Positions 5,714 through 12,094 are shown, counted from the stretch's first letter. The stretch is 12,589 nucleotides of DNA from an uncultured Actinomycetes bacterium (GCA_903932695.1 CAIZGZ010000068.1:1-12589), one strand, 5' to 3'. Program-made: numbers and translations. The notes: generated by a model not told the origin, from the letters alone.

Positions 5714-6886
5714 ATGACAACGCTTTCGCAGATTCCTGCGCTCCGACTGCCCATTAGCAATGGGCAGTTCCAGAACAATGAGGTCATTCTCGATACACCG
5801 GTGGTGCTCGCCCCGATGGCAGGAATCACCAACTCGGCATTTAGAACGCTCTGCCGTGAACAAGGTGCAGGACTCTTTGTCTCTGAAATGGTGACAGCGC
5901 GTGCATTGATCGAGCGTCATCCAGAGACGATGCGCCTGATCACACCGGGAGTAGGGGAGTCGCCACGTTCGGTGCAACTCTATGCAGTTGATCCGGTGGT
6001 CGTGGGTCAAGCGATCACAATGTTGATGGAAGAAAATCTTGCCGATCACATCGATCTCAACTTCGGTTGCCCGGTACCTAAGGTGACGAGGCGAGGCGGC
6101 GGCGCGGCCCTACCGTTTAAGCGAAAGTTGTTCTCGGCAATCGTTGGATCTGCCGTGAAGGCTGCTGCGCCGTATGGGGTTCCTGTAACCGTGAAGATGC
6201 GAATCGGAATTGATAGCGATCACCACACCTACCTTGAAGCCGCACAATCCGCCGCTGATCAAGGTGTTGCTTGGGTAGCTCTGCATGCGAGAACTGCCGA
6301 ACAACTCTACGAAGGGCAGGCCGATTGGTCTGCGATTACTCGGCTTGTCGAACATATGAAGCCAACCGGAGTTCCGGTTTTGGGTAATGGTGATATCTGG
6401 TCCGGTAGTGATGGTTTACGCATGGTTCAAGAGACCGGTTGCGCGGGCGTTGTTGTAGGGCGCGGCTGTTTGGGCCGGCCATGGCTCTTTGCAGAGTTGA
6501 AGTCGGCATTTGCTGGCGAAGAGTTACCGGAATTACCCACACTCTTTGAGGTCCGCGAAATTATGTTCCGTCACGGTCAACTCTTAGTGGATTTCTTCGA
6601 AGCCGAAGGTCGAGCAATGCGAGATCTCCGTAAGCATATGGCCTGGTATCTCAAGGGATTTTCGGTTCCTCGGGAACTTCGCGCGGCGTTCGGTATGGTC
6701 TCTTCACTCGGTGAGCTAGAACATTTGCTTTCGCAGCTAACCGACCAACCATATCCAGTCACGATCGCCGAGGCACCACGCGGTCGCCGTAGCCACGGTC
6801 GTGCGGTCTCATTGCCAGATGGTTGGCTCAACGATCCTGATGAATTCGCATCGATCACCATTGACGATGCTGTCTCGGGTGGATAG
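5714..6886 (+). CDS. dusB: tRNA-dihydrouridine synthase (DusB-like)
   Basis: FMN enzyme that reduces specific uridines in tRNA to dihydrouridine. The 390 residues carry the Dus TIM-barrel: PVVLAPMAGITNSAFR (29-44), the catalytic cysteine in N117-F-G-C120-P context (NFGCPVPKV, Cys at 119), K161-M-R, H191-A-R, NGDI (225-228) and GVVVGRGCLGRPW (245-257) for FMN phosphate binding, then a helical tRNA-binding domain with GRAMRDLRKHMAWYLKGF. ATG 5714 is kept because the N-terminal strand before PVVLAPMAG is needed; residues about 12-24 look like a small insertion relative to homologues I know and are encoded by a perfect inverted repeat. There is no Shine-Dalgarno; TAGCTC seven bases upstream of the ATG is a poor match to the leaderless -10. 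It is probably cotranscribed with the gene two bases downstream. Confidence 0.93.
   Translation: MTTLSQIPALRLPISNGQFQNNEVILDTPVVLAPMAGITNSAFRTLCREQGAGLFVSEMVTARALIERHPETMRLITPGVGESPRSVQLYAVDPVVVGQAITMLMEENLADHIDLNFGCPVPKVTRRGGGAALPFKRKLFSAIVGSAVKAAAPYGVPVTVKMRIGIDSDHHTYLEAAQSAADQGVAWVALHARTAEQLYEGQADWSAITRLVEHMKPTGVPVLGNGDIWSGSDGLRMVQETGCAGVVVGRGCLGRPWLFAELKSAFAGEELPELPTLFEVREIMFRHGQLLVDFFEAEGRAMRDLRKHMAWYLKGFSVPRELRAAFGMVSSLGELEHLLSQLTDQPYPVTIAEAPRGRRSHGRAVSLPDGWLNDPDEFASITIDDAVSGG
5746..5768 (+). repeat. Perfect 10-bp inverted repeat inside the start of dusB
   Basis: ACTGCCCATT (5746-5755) and AATGGGCAGT (5759-5768) are exact reverse complements separated by AGC. As RNA this is a strong hairpin 32 bases after the dusB ATG; as DNA it is a 23-bp dyad of operator size. 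No T-run follows, so it is not a standard terminator. It encodes part of the unusual N-terminal insertion of DusB. Confidence 0.85.
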
Positions 6887-6888
6887 GC

Positions 6889-7515
6889 ATGTTTCTCTTT
6901 AAGATCGCTCGGCGAATCTTTGCCTTTATTCTTCTTCTGATTATCATCGTGCCGAGTTATGTCGCGACGAGTATTTGGTACAGCGCGCACCATGTGGGAC
7001 CACGCCCGAGTGATCTCATCGTTGTACTTGGTGCCGCTGAAGACAATGGGACTCCGACACCGATTTTGGCGCAGCGGATCACTCAAGCAAAGTTGGCCTA
7101 CGAGTCTGGACTGGCTCCACAAATATTGACTGTAGGTGGTGGTCAAAGCGGAGATCGTTATACAGAAGCATCTGCGAGCCGCAACTCATTGATCGCACAA
7201 GGGGTTCCGCATAAGAGTGTGGTCGCGTTACCAATCGGCAAGGACACGCTCTCGAGCACCATCGCCTATGTTGGCTATATGAAAGTGCATCATCTCCAAT
7301 CGGTCATCATCTCCACCGATCCTTACCACTGTTATCGAGCCCTTGCCGAAGCAAAAGATTTGGGGGTAGCCGCCTCGTGTAATCCAGTGCAGGCGGGACC
7401 AGGCTCGCTTTCAGCAACCGGGTTGCGCTACATCATTCGCGAGACCGGTGCCTACTTGGCATATAAGACGGTTGGCCAATTCGGCATACATTTAAGCGAT
7501 CAAGTAAAGAAATAG
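6889..7515 (+). CDS. DUF218 / YdcF-SanA-ElyC family membrane-anchored protein
   Basis: A 208-residue protein with basic N-terminus (K5, R8, R9) and one hydrophobic segment at about 10-30, so it is likely anchored in the membrane with the domain outside. The DUF218 fold is indicated by SDLIVVLGAA (41-50), TVGGGQSGDRYTEA (81-94), GVP (105-107), KDTLSSTIAY (118-127), VIISTDPYHCYRA (139-151) and a C-terminal YIIRETGAYLAYK. SanA and ElyC relatives are linked to envelope integrity in enterobacteria, but the biochemical activity of the family is not settled and I do not assign one. The ATG starts two bases after the dusB stop, so it belongs to the same transcript. Confidence 0.8.
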   Translation: MFLFKIARRIFAFILLLIIIVPSYVATSIWYSAHHVGPRPSDLIVVLGAAEDNGTPTPILAQRITQAKLAYESGLAPQILTVGGGQSGDRYTEASASRNSLIAQGVPHKSVVALPIGKDTLSSTIAYVGYMKVHHLQSVIISTDPYHCYRALAEAKDLGVAASCNPVQAGPGSLSATGLRYIIRETGAYLAYKTVGQFGIHLSDQVKK

Positions 7516-7520
7516 TTGGT

Positions 7521-7526
7521 TAGGCT
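7521..7526 (+). promoter_or_regulatory. -10 box (TAGGCT) for a leaderless dgt transcript
   Basis: TAGGCT is followed by exactly six bases (TGGGAT) and ATG 7533. It sits in the 17-base gap after the DUF218 gene. No Shine-Dalgarno and no clear -35 are visible. Confidence 0.5.
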
Positions 7527-7532
7527 TGGGAT

Positions 7533-8780
7533 ATGGTCCTGAAGGCAGCACACGAATCGAGCGGGTATAGCTCTAGTGATCGCGACCGCTTTCTGCACGA
7601 GCCGGCCAAACGCGGCGGTCGGACCGAGTTTGCGCGCGATCGAGCCCGCATCATCCACTCATTTGCCTTACGACGACTCGCTGCAAAAACTCAAGTTGCA
7701 GTCCCATGGCTCACAGATTTTCCGCGCACCAGGCTCTCGCACTCTCTTGAGTGTGCACAAGTAGGTCGCGAGTTAGGAGCTGCTCTCGGCGCTGATCCCG
7801 ATCTTATGGAAGGCGCATGCCTCGCCCACGATATTGGCCACCCACCATTTGGTCACAATGGTGAGGATGCGCTTAACGCGGTATCTGATAGTTGTGGCGG
7901 CTTTGAGGGCAATGCGCAATCTTTTCGCCTGCTCGTGCGACTCGAAGCAAAGACCGTAGATTCTGATGGACGTTCCGTCGGACTTAATCTCACGCGAGCC
8001 TCACTCGATGCGGCAACAAAATATCCGTGGCCACGCGCAGTGAACACCAAGAAATTTGGTGTCTACGATGATGACCTCGAAATTTTTCATTGGGTACGTG
8101 AAGGCGCACCAGCAGGTCTGCAATCGATCGAAGCCCAGATTATGGATTGGTCGGATGATGTTGCGTATAGCGTCCACGACCTAGAAGACGCGCTCGTTAC
8201 CGGCCACGTCAAGCTTGAGAATTTACGGGTTGATCTACCCGAACTCTTTGCGGTCGCATCACAGAGCTATCTTCACGACATTAGCGAAGCAGAAGCGGAG
8301 GTCGCGCTTACTGGGCTACAGAACTTATCGTGCTGGCCCAAGAGCTACAACGGTAGCCATCGCGATCTGGCTGGTCTGAAAGATTTGGCGAGCCAGCTCG
8401 TAGGTAGGTTTGCCCTCGCCGCAGAGAGCGCTACGCGCGATCAATATGGCGACGGCGACCTCACCCGATACAGCGCAAATTTGATCATTCCACGTGCTCA
8501 ACGAGTAGAAGTAGCGCTCCTCAAATCAATGGCCGGGTTCTATGTGATCAATGCGAGTGCAGCGCAAGAGCGATATGCCGAGCAACAGATTGTGATCCAA
8601 GAGCTGGTCGAGATGGTCCTTGCCCAAGCACCGGCCTCACTCGAGTCCTTCTTCCTTGATGATTGGGTGCGGGCATCCAACGATGCCCAGAAGCTACGCG
8701 TCGTAGTGGATCAGGTCGCCTGCCTCACCGATCCAGGTGCATATGCGCTCCACGCCAAACTCAAAGGCACGGTGGCTTAA
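7533..8780 (+). CDS. dgt: Deoxyguanosinetriphosphate triphosphohydrolase-like protein (HD superfamily)
   Basis: Cleaves dNTPs to deoxynucleoside and triphosphate and so adjusts the dNTP pool; family members differ in dNTP preference. The 415 residues are typical for actinobacterial members. The N-terminus holds RTEFARDRARIIHSFALRRLAAKTQV (from residue 30), the family hallmark. The HD metal site is H70 (RLSHSLE), H99-D100 and H103, with HPPFGHNGE following, and D208/D209 in MDWSDDVAYSVHDLED (204-219). The ATG is supported by the TAGGCT-N6 spacing and by homologues starting just ahead of the RTxFARDRAR block. It lies directly upstream of dnaG, a conserved actinobacterial pairing that fits a shared link with replication. 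Assignment is secure at family level; substrate range is not readable. Confidence 0.93.
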   Translation: MVLKAAHESSGYSSSDRDRFLHEPAKRGGRTEFARDRARIIHSFALRRLAAKTQVAVPWLTDFPRTRLSHSLECAQVGRELGAALGADPDLMEGACLAHDIGHPPFGHNGEDALNAVSDSCGGFEGNAQSFRLLVRLEAKTVDSDGRSVGLNLTRASLDAATKYPWPRAVNTKKFGVYDDDLEIFHWVREGAPAGLQSIEAQIMDWSDDVAYSVHDLEDALVTGHVKLENLRVDLPELFAVASQSYLHDISEAEAEVALTGLQNLSCWPKSYNGSHRDLAGLKDLASQLVGRFALAAESATRDQYGDGDLTRYSANLIIPRAQRVEVALLKSMAGFYVINASAAQERYAEQQIVIQELVEMVLAQAPASLESFFLDDWVRASNDAQKLRVVVDQVACLTDPGAYALHAKLKGTVA

Positions 8781-8800
8781 GACGCCCCGCCAATTCCAAG

Positions 8801-8806
8801 TAGGAT
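8801..8806 (+). promoter_or_regulatory. -10 box (TAGGAT) for a leaderless dnaG transcript
   Basis: TAGGAT is followed by exactly six bases (GGGGTT) and ATG 8813, within the 32-base gap after dgt. There is no canonical Shine-Dalgarno. dnaG can therefore be transcribed independently of dgt, although read-through from dgt is also possible because no terminator separates them. Confidence 0.5.
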
Positions 8807-8812
8807 GGGGTT

Positions 8813-10642
8813 ATGGCCGGTCGAATTAGGGATGAGGATGTCGCATACGTTCGCGACCACACCCCAATCGATGATGTGATTGGTGACTACGTACAGCTCA
8901 AGAACGCCGGTGGTGGCCAGAAGAAGGGCCTATGCCCATTTCACGATGAGAAGAGTCCCTCCTTCCATGTGACGCCGAGCAAAGGCTATTTCCACTGCTT
9001 TGGCTGTGGCGTCGGTGGCGACTCCATCAATTTCTTGATGAAGCTTGAGCACCTCACCTTTAGCGAGACAGTCGAGCGTCTTGCCGATCGCATTGGTTAC
9101 CAACTTCGCTACGACAGTACGGGACCAACCCAGAACCCAGGAATTAATCGCGCGCGATTAGTCGCCGCCAACACAGCAGCTGCGGCTTTCTATCGCGAAC
9201 AACTCTTACTGCCAGGACCTGCTCAACTCGGTCGAGATTTTCTGGCGGGACGAGGTTTTGATCGTGATGCAGCAACGCTCTTTGGAGTTGGCTACGCGCC
9301 AGATGAATGGGATGCGCTCTATAAGCATCTACGAACTCAAGGTTTTACTGATAACGAACTCAATCTCGCCGGCCTCACAAAAGAGGGCTCGCGCGGTGGT
9401 CTGATTGATCGGTTCCGCAATCGCCTGGTCTGGCCGATCAAAGATATCTCTGGTGATGTCGTGGGATTTGGAGCTCGCAAGTTAGCGGGGGATGATCAGG
9501 ACCAAGGCCCGAAGTACCTCAATACCGCCGAGACTCCGATCTATAAGAAATCCCAGATTCTCTACGGCCTAGAGATGGCCAAGAAAGAGATCTCAAAGAA
9601 ACGACAGGTTGTCATCGTTGAGGGATATACCGATGTGATGGCTGCCCACTTAGCAGGAGTAACTACTGCAGTGGCGACCTGTGGAACCGCATTTGGCGAT
9701 GACCACATCCGCATTATTCGCAGATTGCTGATGGATGATGATGCATTTAGGGGAGAGGTGATCTTCACTTTCGATGGCGATGCCGCCGGACAGAAAGCTG
9801 CGCTGCGCGCCTTTGATGATGACCAGAAATTTGTTGCTCAAACTTTCGTTGCGGTCGAACCGACCGGAAAAGATCCATGCGAACTACGACAAAGCGGCGG
9901 CGACTTAGCTGTTCGTGACTTGATCGCGCGGCGCGTTCCACTCTTTGAATTCGCCATGCGTTCAGTGATTAAGCAATATGACATAGCAACCGCAGAAGGT
10001 CGGGTCAGTGCGCTTAACCAAGTTGCACCACTTGTCGGCAAGATTCGCGATGCCTCACTCCGCCCCGAATATGTTCGACTCGTCGCAGGCTGGCTTGGCA
10101 TGGAAGTCGATACCGTCAGCGCTGCAGTCAAGCGAGTAGCTGGGCGAAGCAATACGCCGCTGCCAGATGCCCCTCCCATGCAGATTAATCTCAAGGATCC
10201 AATTTTGATGTTGGAGCGCGAGGTCCTTAAGGTGAAATTACAGTCGCCCGAACTAGCGGCTGCCTGGAATGAGATCGAGCCAAATGCATTTACCTACCCA
10301 CCGTACGAACAACTCCGTCGCCAGATCGACGCCTTGCCAGATCTCAGCATCGCCTCGCTCTTGGAGCGCACCGAAGATGAACCACTTCGCAATCTGATCA
10401 CTGAGCTGACGGTTGAACCAATCCGCACCGATGGGTTGGTCTCAGAGCGCTATGGCCAGAGCATCGTTGCTCGGTTACGTGAATTGGCGCTAGGTCGCCA
10501 GATCGCTGAGATTAAGTCGACTCTGCAGCGGATTAACCCGGTCGAGGAAGAGGCGAGATATACCGAGATCTTCACCGCCCTGGTGGCTCAAGAGGCCCTG
10601 CGCCGGGCCCAGAAAGAGATCGCGCTGGCCGAGGAGGAGTAG
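8813..10642 (+). CDS. dnaG: DNA primase DnaG
   Basis: Makes RNA primers at the replication fork together with the DnaB helicase. The 609 residues contain all three domains. The N-terminal zinc-binding domain has C41-x2-H44 and C62-x2-C65 (CPFHDEKSPSF, FHCFGCGVGGD). The polymerase core has RFRNRLVWPI (200-209), the TPIYKKSQILYGL block (241-253), and the Toprim catalytic acids E270 in VVIVEGYTDVMAAH and D321/D323 in FTFDGDAAGQKAA. The C-terminal helical region from about 440 is the helicase-binding domain. The start agrees with the leaderless spacing and with homologues beginning (M)xGRIRxEDV. It is intact, with no sign of transfer. The tRNA-Asn gene lies about 100 bases downstream. Confidence 0.97.
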   Translation: MAGRIRDEDVAYVRDHTPIDDVIGDYVQLKNAGGGQKKGLCPFHDEKSPSFHVTPSKGYFHCFGCGVGGDSINFLMKLEHLTFSETVERLADRIGYQLRYDSTGPTQNPGINRARLVAANTAAAAFYREQLLLPGPAQLGRDFLAGRGFDRDAATLFGVGYAPDEWDALYKHLRTQGFTDNELNLAGLTKEGSRGGLIDRFRNRLVWPIKDISGDVVGFGARKLAGDDQDQGPKYLNTAETPIYKKSQILYGLEMAKKEISKKRQVVIVEGYTDVMAAHLAGVTTAVATCGTAFGDDHIRIIRRLLMDDDAFRGEVIFTFDGDAAGQKAALRAFDDDQKFVAQTFVAVEPTGKDPCELRQSGGDLAVRDLIARRVPLFEFAMRSVIKQYDIATAEGRVSALNQVAPLVGKIRDASLRPEYVRLVAGWLGMEVDTVSAAVKRVAGRSNTPLPDAPPMQINLKDPILMLEREVLKVKLQSPELAAAWNEIEPNAFTYPPYEQLRRQIDALPDLSIASLLERTEDEPLRNLITELTVEPIRTDGLVSERYGQSIVARLRELALGRQIAEIKSTLQRINPVEEEARYTEIFTALVAQEALRRAQKEIALAEEE

Positions 10643-10699
10643 CCTCAACTGGCCCGATACCAAACTAGCGCTTGATTTAGCGTGGCGCCCACTTCTTGA

Positions 10700-10730
10700 T
10701 AAGATTCCGGTCTTGCCCGTTAACGGGGCA
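10700..10730 (+). promoter_or_regulatory. Candidate tRNA-Asn promoter -10 and GC-rich hairpin between dnaG and the tRNA
   Basis: The 97-base gap between dnaG and the tRNA holds TAAGAT (10700-10705), a TANNNT box whose start point would be near 10712. Right after it, TTGCCC-GTTAAC-GGGGCA (10713-10730) folds as a hairpin around the perfect 12-bp palindrome CCCGTTAACGGG (10716-10727). Behind it is GGTGTTTGAT, a poor T-run. The hairpin could be a weak dnaG terminator or a structured 5' leader of the pre-tRNA. The best -35 candidates (TTGATT at 10672, TTAGCG at 10677) are badly spaced or weak. Confidence 0.35.
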
Positions 10731-10739
10731 GGTGTTTGA

Positions 10740-10812
10740 TCCCTCATAGCTCAATTGGCAGAGCAGCCGACTGTTAATCGGCAGGTTCTTGGTTCGAGTC
10801 CAAGTGAGGGAG
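10740..10812 (+). tRNA. tRNA-Asn (anticodon GTT)
   Basis: Complete 73-base cloverleaf. The acceptor stem TCCCTCA (10740-10746) pairs fully with TGAGGGA (10805-10811), with discriminator G10812. D stem GCTC/GAGC (10749-10752/10761-10764); anticodon stem GCCGA/TCGGC (10766-10770/10778-10782) with loop CTGTTAA and anticodon GTT at 10773-10775; T stem CTTGG/CCAAG (10788-10792/10800-10804) with loop TTCGAGT. CCA is not encoded and must be added. It reads asparagine codons AAC and AAU. Confidence 0.97.
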
Positions 10813-10818
10813 CGGCTA

Positions 10819-10838
10819 CCTCGAGAGCACTCTTGAGG
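10819..10838 (+). repeat. Hairpin between tRNA-Asn and the DoxX-Rieske gene
   Basis: CCTCGAGA (10819-10826) pairs with TCTTGAGG (10831-10838) with one G-U and a GCAC loop. It begins seven bases after the mature tRNA 3' end and ends just before the Shine-Dalgarno of the next gene. No T-run follows, so it is not a standard terminator. An alternative smaller fold pairs CACTC (10828-10832) with GAGTG (10838-10842). Confidence 0.5.
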
Positions 10839-10852
10839 AGTGAGAGGAATTC

Positions 10853-11728
10853 ATGGCTCGCAATTCCATCGCCGAATCTTGGCGTCAAAACAATCTTGCC
10901 ACCCGCATCCTTCGCGCGGCGCTTGGCTTCACCTGGTTTTACGGTGGCTGGCAGAAAGCATCCGATCCAACATTTCTCGATAAGGCCTCACCCAATTACA
11001 TCGGCGCCCAAATCCAGGGCTACTCAAAGAGTTCTCCGATCGGCTTCTTTCTACGCCACTTTGTAGAACATGCAACGCAAGTAGGCGTTTTGGTGATGTT
11101 GACCGAATTCGCAATTGGCATCGCGGTACTCACCGGCATCTGGTTGCAGGCGGCCATCATTGGTGGCGCGCTCGTCTCCTTCGGACTGTGGATCACCGTT
11201 ACATGGCATGCCTATCCATACTTCCTTGGAAGCGATACCGCTTACCTCGTCATGTGGATCGCACTCTTTGCACTCATTCGTCAGCAATATGCGGGCCGTC
11301 GTGCACCAAAGGTCGTTCCTATTGCTGAGCGACGCGAATTTGTTCGTTTACTTGGCGTGGGTGTCGGAGCAGTGATTGCGGCAATGGGGGCGAGCAAGCT
11401 ACAGAAGAGCCTGCCAAAATCAGCGGCTGGTGCAGAGATCGTCAAACTTGCAAAGTTCCCAGTTGGATCAACAATGACCTACACAGCACCTGATGGAAAT
11501 GCCGCGGTGCTCTTTAGAACAGCAGCCGGTGTCTTTGCGTACTCTGCGGTCTGCACCCACCAAGGATGCGTCGTCTCATATAACTCCTCATCGAAGACGC
11601 TTGATTGCCCTTGCCATGGCGGACAGTTTGATCCCTATAACGGCGGAGCGGTCCTAGGAGGCCCACCTCCAGCGCCACTACCAAAGTACAGCGTGGCTAT
11701 TAAAGGCGATGCAATCGTCAGCGCATAA
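10853..11728 (+). CDS. DoxX-like membrane domain fused to a Rieske [2Fe-2S] domain, with internal twin-arginine motif
   Basis: 291 residues. Residues about 17-143 look like a DoxX/DoxD-type four-helix membrane domain (hydrophobic stretches near 17-33, 77-95, 98-118, 128-143). After a basic loop (R143, R149-R150) comes E159-R160-R161-E-F-V-R-L-L-G and a hydrophobic stretch to about 180, which resembles a Tat signal. The C-terminal part (about 190-291) is a Rieske domain with C234-T-H236-Q-G-C239 and C252-P-C254-H255-G-G: cluster ligands C234, H236, C252 and H255, disulfide pair C239/C254. Topology predicts the Rieske domain outside. DoxD relatives take part in thiosulfate:quinone oxidoreductase and Rieske domains move electrons, so an electron-transfer role in the membrane is likely; donor and acceptor are unknown. 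ATG 10853 has AGAGG (10843-10847) five bases upstream. A strong terminator follows. Confidence 0.85.
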   Translation: MARNSIAESWRQNNLATRILRAALGFTWFYGGWQKASDPTFLDKASPNYIGAQIQGYSKSSPIGFFLRHFVEHATQVGVLVMLTEFAIGIAVLTGIWLQAAIIGGALVSFGLWITVTWHAYPYFLGSDTAYLVMWIALFALIRQQYAGRRAPKVVPIAERREFVRLLGVGVGAVIAAMGASKLQKSLPKSAAGAEIVKLAKFPVGSTMTYTAPDGNAAVLFRTAAGVFAYSAVCTHQGCVVSYNSSSKTLDCPCHGGQFDPYNGGAVLGGPPPAPLPKYSVAIKGDAIVSA

Positions 11729-11761
11729 GCCGACCACCTGCTCTTCTTACCTTGATGGATG

Positions 11762-11795
11762 TAACCCACCGTTAACAACGGTGGGTTATTCTTTT
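11762..11795 (+). terminator. Intrinsic terminator after the DoxX-Rieske gene
   Basis: AACCCACCGTT (11763-11773) and AACGGTGGGTT (11777-11787) are perfect reverse complements around an AAC loop, extended by a T-A pair (11762/11788), and are followed by TTCTTTT (11789-11795). It is the clearest terminator in the window. It stops only three bases before the ATG of the ACT-domain gene, so that gene must be transcribed from a start inside or beside the terminator. Confidence 0.9.
11787..11792 (+). promoter_or_regulatory. -10 box (TATTCT) for the leaderless ACT-domain gene, overlapping the terminator T-run
   Basis: TATTCT begins at the last stem base of the terminator and runs into its T-run. Exactly six bases (TTTGCC) separate it from ATG 11799. 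With the terminator filling the space upstream, this is the only visible promoter position for the ACT gene. No -35 is recognisable, since that position falls inside the terminator stem. Confidence 0.45.
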
Positions 11796-11798
11796 GCC

Positions 11799-12038
11799 AT
11801 GGGAATCTTTAAGCTTCAAATCGCGCTACCTGACCGTCCGGGCTCACTGGGAGCAGTCGCATCTGCTATTGGCTTCGCCGGTGGGGATATCCGCTCGCTC
11901 GTCACAGTTAGCACCGAAAACGGTAAAGGCGTCGATGACATCACTGTGGCTATCCCAGGAACCGATCCCACTGACCTGCTTCAGGTGCTCAGTGATATCG
12001 GCGGAGTAGAAGTCCGCAGCATCGATCCAGTCCTTTAA
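11799..12038 (+). CDS. Stand-alone ACT-domain protein, 79 residues
   Basis: The whole protein is one ACT domain: first strand FKLQIALPD, then R13-P14-G15-S-L-G (the ligand-loop motif), helix with VASAIGFAGGDI (20-31), strand SLVTVST, VDDITVAIPG (45-54), second helix PTDLLQVLSDIGGV and last strand EVRSIDP. ACT domains bind amino acids or small ligands and usually regulate a fused enzyme; here no enzyme is attached. The AIGxAGGDI segment resembles the N-terminal ACT domain of some bacterial malic enzymes. ATG 11799 (first residues MGIFKLQ) is chosen over any upstream in-frame codon because those fall in the terminator hairpin. There is no Shine-Dalgarno, and the start fits the leaderless pattern. 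Partner and ligand are unknown. It converges with galE, 56 bases apart. Confidence 0.8.
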   Translation: MGIFKLQIALPDRPGSLGAVASAIGFAGGDIRSLVTVSTENGKGVDDITVAIPGTDPTDLLQVLSDIGGVEVRSIDPVL

Positions 12039-12094
12039 TTTTTCCTGTTCTCCTTGTTCTTCTTGCCCCAGCGGGCATATAGCTCAGAGAAGTT

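Noticed and set aside
10740..10812. tRNA-Asn as an integration (att) site
   Set aside because: No integrase, no repeated tRNA 3' end and no foreign-looking genes are present in the window.
12064..12077. Short hairpin TGCCC/GGGCA between the convergent ACT and galE genes as a two-way terminator
   Set aside because: Only five pairs, and no T-run follows on either strand.
12035..12094. In-frame extension of galE past its TAA for 19 codons (ending near ...WGKKNKENRKN) to a second TAA overlapping the ACT stop codon
   Set aside because: GalE homologues end at about the first stop, TAA followed by A is not a known leaky context, and 19 open codons are easily due to chance. A conserved extension in relatives would reopen this.
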